DNA of 9,998 bases from Alphaproteobacteria bacterium (lineage in GTDB: Bacteria > Pseudomonadota > Alphaproteobacteria > SMXP01). Shown here piece after piece: positions 6,348 to 9,998 of the stretch. The translations under genes were made by a program, and so were the position numbers. The notes under the pieces are model-generated. The model saw only the letters and a program-made list of their open reading frames with translations, ran no database searches and had not been told where the DNA came from. The stretch is taken from the NCBI GenBank assembly GCA_004356335.1, contig SMXP01000009.1:1-9998 (forward strand), in the 5' to 3' direction. The stretch's first letter is position 1, and every line of letters begins with the position of its first letter.

Positions 6348-7229
6348 TTATGGCGCTTTGGCCACCCTCAGACGTGCGATCAAGCTGGACGTATCCCAGC
6401 GCCCGCCGGCCATGGATTGAACTTCGGCGTAGAATTGATCGACCAAAGCCGCAAGCGGCAAATGCGCCCCGTTTTGCCGCGCCTCGTCCAGGCATATGCC
6501 CAAATCCTTGCGCATCCAATCGACCGCAAAGCCAAAATCAAACTCACCCCGCAACATCGTTTCGTGGCGGTTCGCCATTTGCCAAGATTGCGCCGCCCCC
6601 TTTGAGATAACGTCCACAACATGTTTGCCATTGAGACCCGCTTGCTCGGCAAACTGCAATCCTTCCGCGAGACCCTCGACAATGCCCGCTATGCAAATCT
6701 GATTGACCATTTTGGTAAGTTGGCCGGCGCCCGAAGGTCCCATCAACTTCACCGTCTTAGCGAAACTTTCGATCACCGGCTGCGCTCGGTCGAATTGTTC
6801 CTGAGGGCCGCCGACCATGACCGTAAGCGCAGCCTGTGCGGCGCCGCTTTCCCCGCCGGAAACCGGCGCATCCAAAAAGCCGATCCCTTTTTCTTGCGCC
6901 AGACCCGACAACTCGCGCGCAATTGTCGCCGACGTGGTCGTATGATCGACAAAAATAGCGCCGGGCTGCATGGTGCTGAAGGCCCCCTTGTGTCCTACGG
7001 TGACTTCCCGTAGGTCATCATCCCGACCGACACAGGAAAAAACAAAATCGGCACCGGTCGCGGCCTGTGCCGGCGTGGCGGCCATATGCCCTTGAAACTC
7101 GGCACACCAGCGCTCGGCTTTGCTCTCGGTTCGATTGTAAACACGCAGCTCATACCCTGCTTTCGATAGGTGGCCTGCCATATGAAAACCCATCACCCCA
7201 AGACCAATAAACGCCGCCTTCGTGGCCAT
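6348..7229 (-). CDS. NAD(P)-dependent oxidoreductase, 3-hydroxyisobutyrate dehydrogenase family
   Basis: A 293-aa beta-hydroxyacid dehydrogenase, the normal full length. Seen: Rossmann motif GLGVMG (9-14), with Asn32-Arg33 at the end of the second strand, which favours NADP(H) over NAD(H); substrate-binding DAPVSGGESGA (120-130); GAGQLTKMVNQ (167-177) with catalytic Lys173 and Asn177; and DFGFAVDWMRKDLGI (231-245) with the second conserved Lys241. Members reduce or oxidise small beta-hydroxyacids such as 3-hydroxyisobutyrate (valine breakdown), tartronate semialdehyde, or succinic semialdehyde/glyoxylate; the exact substrate cannot be told here, and no valine-degradation neighbours are present. 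The ATG at 7229 has a strong AGGAGAGGGG 7 nt upstream. It is convergent with hemB and divergent from the acylase; the intergenic repeat lies in its upstream region. Confidence 0.95.
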   Translation of the reverse strand: MATKAAFIGLGVMGFHMAGHLSKAGYELRVYNRTESKAERWCAEFQGHMAATPAQAATGADFVFSCVGRDDDLREVTVGHKGAFSTMQPGAIFVDHTTTSATIARELSGLAQEKGIGFLDAPVSGGESGAAQAALTVMVGGPQEQFDRAQPVIESFAKTVKLMGPSGAGQLTKMVNQICIAGIVEGLAEGLQFAEQAGLNGKHVVDVISKGAAQSWQMANRHETMLRGEFDFGFAVDWMRKDLGICLDEARQNGAHLPLAALVDQFYAEVQSMAGGRWDTSSLIARLRVAKAP

Positions 7230-7334
7230 CGCCGGACCCCTCTCCTGTCGTTTTCAATCGCGCACGGTTTATATATCCTAGACCACGTTCACAAAAGATG
7301 GAATCCTTAACGTGCTCTAAGTCTTTGTTTTGTC

Positions 7335-7383
7335 GCGCATTCGGACGGAAAACCGGTACCCACTTTTCCTGAATGCGCTTTAG
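7335..7383. repeat. Hairpin-forming intergenic repeat sharing one terminus with the 98-bp element
   Basis: Outer arms GCGCATTC (7335-7342) and GAATGCGC (7371-7378) are perfectly complementary. Inner arms GGAAAA (7347-7352) and TTTTCC (7364-7369) extend the stem past a small bulge, and the loop contains GGTACC. The right end, TTTTCCTGAATGCGCTTTAG (7364-7383), matches the right end of the 98-bp element (2984-3003) at 18 of 20 positions, but the core is unrelated. A weaker terminus-like match (CCTTAACGTGCTCTAA, 7305-7320) lies just upstream in the same orientation. The sequence looks like a widespread rhizobial intergenic repeat from memory; I could not search to confirm. It occupies the divergent promoter region of the oxidoreductase and acylase genes. 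Confidence 0.7.
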
Positions 7384-7393
7384 TTGGATGACG

Positions 7394-9817
7394 ATGACAG
7401 CCCCAGGTAATGGCGTGCGCGCATTAGTCAAATGGTCGGCAATGATCGTAGGAGGAATTGGCCTTCTCATGGTTCTGATCGTTGGCGATCGCTATATGGG
7501 GATGCTTTTGTCTCTGCCTGTAATGGACGGCACGTTCCATGTGGACACCGTCAACGACATCGTCGATGTCATACGGGACGAACATGCAATCCCTCATATC
7601 TTCGGGCAATCGGAAGAAGACATCTATTTTGGTCTCGGTGTCGCTCACGCACAGGATCGCCTATGGCAAATGGAGTTCACGCGCCGTATCGGCCAAGGCC
7701 GCCTTTCGGAGATTCTCGGCAAACGCTCTCTTGGTCTGGATATTTTCTTTCGCACCTTAAACTTTGGTTCCTCAATCGACGCCTCTTTGCCTAGGCTCTC
7801 AGCGCCCGTACGGCGCGTTCTTGCGGCCTATGCGGATGGCGTCAATTTCATCATCAATGACGGTTCCAAACCTTTGCCCCCTGAATTTTTGCTGCTTTTT
7901 CATCGCCCGGAACCATGGACACCGGCGGATTCTCTACTCATCATCAAAGTAATGTCGGTCGGTCTATCGACTAATATGTTCCATGAGATTGAACGGGCAC
8001 AGCTCGTGCAGTTCATGAATGAAAAGCAGATTGCGGAATTTTTCCCGCCCTATCCCGGCGATGAAGCCATCAAACTTCCCGATTTCGCCGATCTTTACGG
8101 CAGAACCTTTTTCAAGCTTGACCAGGCATCCTTATTCGAACCGCACAAGCGCGGCGCATCCAACTCTTGGGTGGTGAATGGTCGGCACACAAACACAGGT
8201 GCTGCTCTGCTTGCCAACGATCCCCACCTTGAACTGGCGGCGCCGTCGATCTGGTATTTGGCCCATTTGGCCCTTCCCGGCGGCAATGTCATGGGCGCAA
8301 CCATTGCCGGTTTTCCTTCAATCATCTTGGGGCGGAATGAACGCATATCCTGGGGGTTCACCAATACCGGCGCCGACACGCAGGATTTGTTTGTGGAAAA
8401 GCTCAATCCGGACAATCCCAATGAATATTTGACGCCCGATGGCTACGTGCCGTTCGACACACGAGAGGAACGCATCACAATTCGGTTTGCCCGGGATCAA
8501 AACCTGTTGGTTCGTGAAACGCGACATGGCCCTGTTTTGCCCCAAAGTTGGCGCGGTTCAGATCAGATCCTAGACGACGGCTATGTTCTCGCTCTTCAAT
8601 GGACGGCATTGCAAGACGATGATCTAACCGCCGAGGCTGCGATTCGACTGGCGGATGCCGGAAATTGGGCTGAAGCGCTTGACGCTCTCCAATTTTATCA
8701 TTCGCCCATGCAGAACATCATTTATGCGGACATAGACGGCAATATCGGTTTTATCGCGCCCGCTCGAGTGCCCATTCGAAAGCCGGAAAACAATTTAAAA
8801 GGGCTCATGCCGGCACCGGGTTGGGATGCGCGCTATGATTGGGCCGGCTACATTCCGTTCGAAGATTTGCCGCAACAATACAATCCAAGCTCCGGTCGAA
8901 TTGTTACGGCCAATGACAAAATTGTGCCGGACGATTATCCCTATTTCATTACCTCCCAGTGGCAGCCGCCATTTCGAGCCCGCCGCATTTCGCAACTTTT
9001 GACCGGCATAGACCGTCATGATGTGTCCTCCTTTATGGCCATGCAGCGCGACGAAATTTCACTACTCGCGCTCGACATTTTGCCGCTCATGCTGAACGCC
9101 GAAGCGGCGACGGATGAGGTTCGCCAGGCACTTGACCTGTTGCGTTTTTGGAACGGCGACATGGATGGGGACTCAGCCGAACCGCTTGTGTTTGTGGCAT
9201 GGTATCGAGAACTTGCCCGACTGGTTTATGCCGATGAACTTGGCGCCTCATTCCAACGGCATTGGAGTTTTAAACCGATCTTTATGCAACAAGTCCTAAA
9301 CAGTGAAACGGACCAACAATGGTGCGATGATATCCAGACTGCCGACCGGGAATCGTGTGAATTTATCCTGGGTCAAGCGCTCGAACGCGCGCTCGATCAA
9401 TTATACCAAGACCACGGCGCCGACATGTCCGCGTGGCGTTGGGGCGAATCCCACAAAGCGGTTCATGGCCACGGCTTATTCGGGTCGATCTCTGTTCTAA
9501 GCGGGATATTCAATTTGGAGATTTCTACGGGCGGCGGCTTTTATACGATCAATCGCGGCGGCCATTGGTTTTCACGAACCCGACCTTTTGCCAATATACA
9601 TGGCTCAAGCTACCGGGCGATCTACGACATGGCCGATTTTGAGAATTCGTTTTTCATGCAATCGACCGGACAATCGGGCAACGTTTTTTCTGCCCATTAC
9701 GATCAATTTATCGACAGCTGGGCCCACGTCGCTTATGTGCCGATGATCGTCAAGCGCAGCACCATTGAAAAAAACGCGTTGGGAATGCTCCGGTTCAGCC
9801 CCCTGTCATCGCCTTGA
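7394..9817 (+). CDS. Penicillin acylase-family Ntn hydrolase, membrane-anchored precursor
   Basis: An amidase precursor that by family cleaves itself into alpha and beta chains and hydrolyses an acyl-amide bond (penicillins, cephalosporins, acyl-homoserine lactones or other N-acyl compounds). 807 aa from the ATG at 7394. Positions here count from the in-frame ATG at 7373: a hydrophobic segment at about 21-38 (WSAMIVGGIGLLMVLIVG) without an obvious cleavage site suggests an anchored periplasmic enzyme; VIRDEHAIPHIFG and the AHAQDRLWQMEF...GQGRLSEILG block are alpha-chain signatures; GASNSWVV places the processing site and nucleophile at Ser263; NDPHL gives His285, beta-chain position 23, as in cephalosporin acylase and PvdQ; SPMQN carries a probable oxyanion Asn448; and HGSSYRAIYDM...STGQSGN is the C-terminal signature. 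Starts at 7373 and 7388 are possible; 7373 lies inside a repeat and lacks a ribosome site, while 7394 has GGA nearby. The substrate is unknown. Confidence 0.94.
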   Translation: MTAPGNGVRALVKWSAMIVGGIGLLMVLIVGDRYMGMLLSLPVMDGTFHVDTVNDIVDVIRDEHAIPHIFGQSEEDIYFGLGVAHAQDRLWQMEFTRRIGQGRLSEILGKRSLGLDIFFRTLNFGSSIDASLPRLSAPVRRVLAAYADGVNFIINDGSKPLPPEFLLLFHRPEPWTPADSLLIIKVMSVGLSTNMFHEIERAQLVQFMNEKQIAEFFPPYPGDEAIKLPDFADLYGRTFFKLDQASLFEPHKRGASNSWVVNGRHTNTGAALLANDPHLELAAPSIWYLAHLALPGGNVMGATIAGFPSIILGRNERISWGFTNTGADTQDLFVEKLNPDNPNEYLTPDGYVPFDTREERITIRFARDQNLLVRETRHGPVLPQSWRGSDQILDDGYVLALQWTALQDDDLTAEAAIRLADAGNWAEALDALQFYHSPMQNIIYADIDGNIGFIAPARVPIRKPENNLKGLMPAPGWDARYDWAGYIPFEDLPQQYNPSSGRIVTANDKIVPDDYPYFITSQWQPPFRARRISQLLTGIDRHDVSSFMAMQRDEISLLALDILPLMLNAEAATDEVRQALDLLRFWNGDMDGDSAEPLVFVAWYRELARLVYADELGASFQRHWSFKPIFMQQVLNSETDQQWCDDIQTADRESCEFILGQALERALDQLYQDHGADMSAWRWGESHKAVHGHGLFGSISVLSGIFNLEISTGGGFYTINRGGHWFSRTRPFANIHGSSYRAIYDMADFENSFFMQSTGQSGNVFSAHYDQFIDSWAHVAYVPMIVKRSTIEKNALGMLRFSPLSSP

Positions 9818-9906
9818 TGCCCTTGATCGAGCGCCTGTCCGCTTTTGAAATTCATATGGTCTGTGGGTCCAGGCGGCGCTTATACTCTACGTCGATGTGG
9901 CATTAG
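9817..9906 (+). CDS. Doubtful 29-codon ORF overlapping the acylase stop
   Basis: An ATG at 9817-9819 overlaps the acylase stop (TGATG), an arrangement typical of translational coupling. The frame runs 29 codons and stops at the TAG that is the first triplet of the repeat at 9904. The short product (starts MPLIERLSAFE, ends STSMWH) resembles nothing I recognise. It may be the remnant of a gene cut by the repeat, or chance. No independent ribosome site is evident. Confidence 0.15.
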   Translation: MPLIERLSAFEIHMVCGSRRRLYSTSMWH

Positions 9907-9998
9907 AGTGTTTCCAGGAGTGAAGACCGTCCTGCAAGGTCAATCGATCCGGTGGATCGATTGAAGGGATGAACGGGACCGGTTTTCTCTCCGGAAAC
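9904..9998. repeat. Palindromic intergenic element, copy 2 (reaches right edge)
   Basis: Starts TAGAGTGTTTCCAGGAG and matches copy 1 (2905 onward) with 4 differences over 84 nt (9904-9987), same orientation, offset 6,999 bp. The perfect inverted repeat, arms TCAATCGATCC (9940-9950) and GGATCGATTGA (9954-9964) around GGT, is fully conserved. From 9988 the sequence leaves copy 1 (CTCTCCGG instead of CCTGAATG). The expected right terminal repeat is not seen before the window ends, so this copy is either diverged, truncated or carries an insertion. It lies about 86 bp after the acylase stop, where it could act as a transcript-end hairpin. Confidence 0.8.

Overview
The window looks like a chromosomal segment of an alphaproteobacterium, most likely Hyphomicrobiales (Rhizobiales) or a close relative. 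Three things point there. It carries a C4 (Shemin-pathway) 5-aminolevulinate synthase. It has a MarR-type regulator that reads like rhizobial/Liberibacter LdtR. It also has short palindromic intergenic repeats of a rhizobial flavour. Base composition is moderate, and I see no transposase, integrase, phage gene, tRNA, rRNA or CRISPR array.

Layout. Positions 1-642 (minus) hold the first 214 codons of glyA, which runs off the left edge. After a 261-bp non-coding gap come hemA (904-2115, minus), a cytosolic-type glycerophosphodiester phosphodiesterase (2131-2895, minus), a 98-bp palindromic repeat (2905-3002), ldtR-like marR (3000-3509, minus), and a membrane-anchored protein of unknown function (3659-5155, minus). 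hemB (5300-6316, plus) is divergent from that last gene. It converges on a 3-hydroxyisobutyrate-dehydrogenase-family oxidoreductase (6348-7229, minus). A divergent gap containing a second repeat type (7335-7383) leads to a large membrane-anchored penicillin-acylase-family Ntn hydrolase (7394-9817, plus). The right edge holds another copy of the first repeat (9904 onward).

Functionally, the left 6.3 kb groups the route from serine/glycine to porphobilinogen: GlyA makes glycine, HemA condenses glycine with succinyl-CoA to 5-aminolevulinate, and HemB (Asp-rich, Mg-type metal site) dimerises it. A MarR-family regulator and a predicted cell-envelope protein lie between hemA and hemB. The phosphodiesterase and hemA are 15 bp apart and are probably co-transcribed. 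The oxidoreductase and acylase look like ordinary neighbours not tied to heme synthesis.

The clearest unusual signal is the repeats. Two copies of a roughly 98-bp element with terminal inverted repeats and a perfect 11-bp-arm internal palindrome lie 6,999 bp apart. A third element shares one terminus but has a different core. Element ends fall exactly on gene boundaries and supply a TAG stop codon in two places. I found no convincing undescribed multi-gene system; most of the window is ordinary core metabolism.
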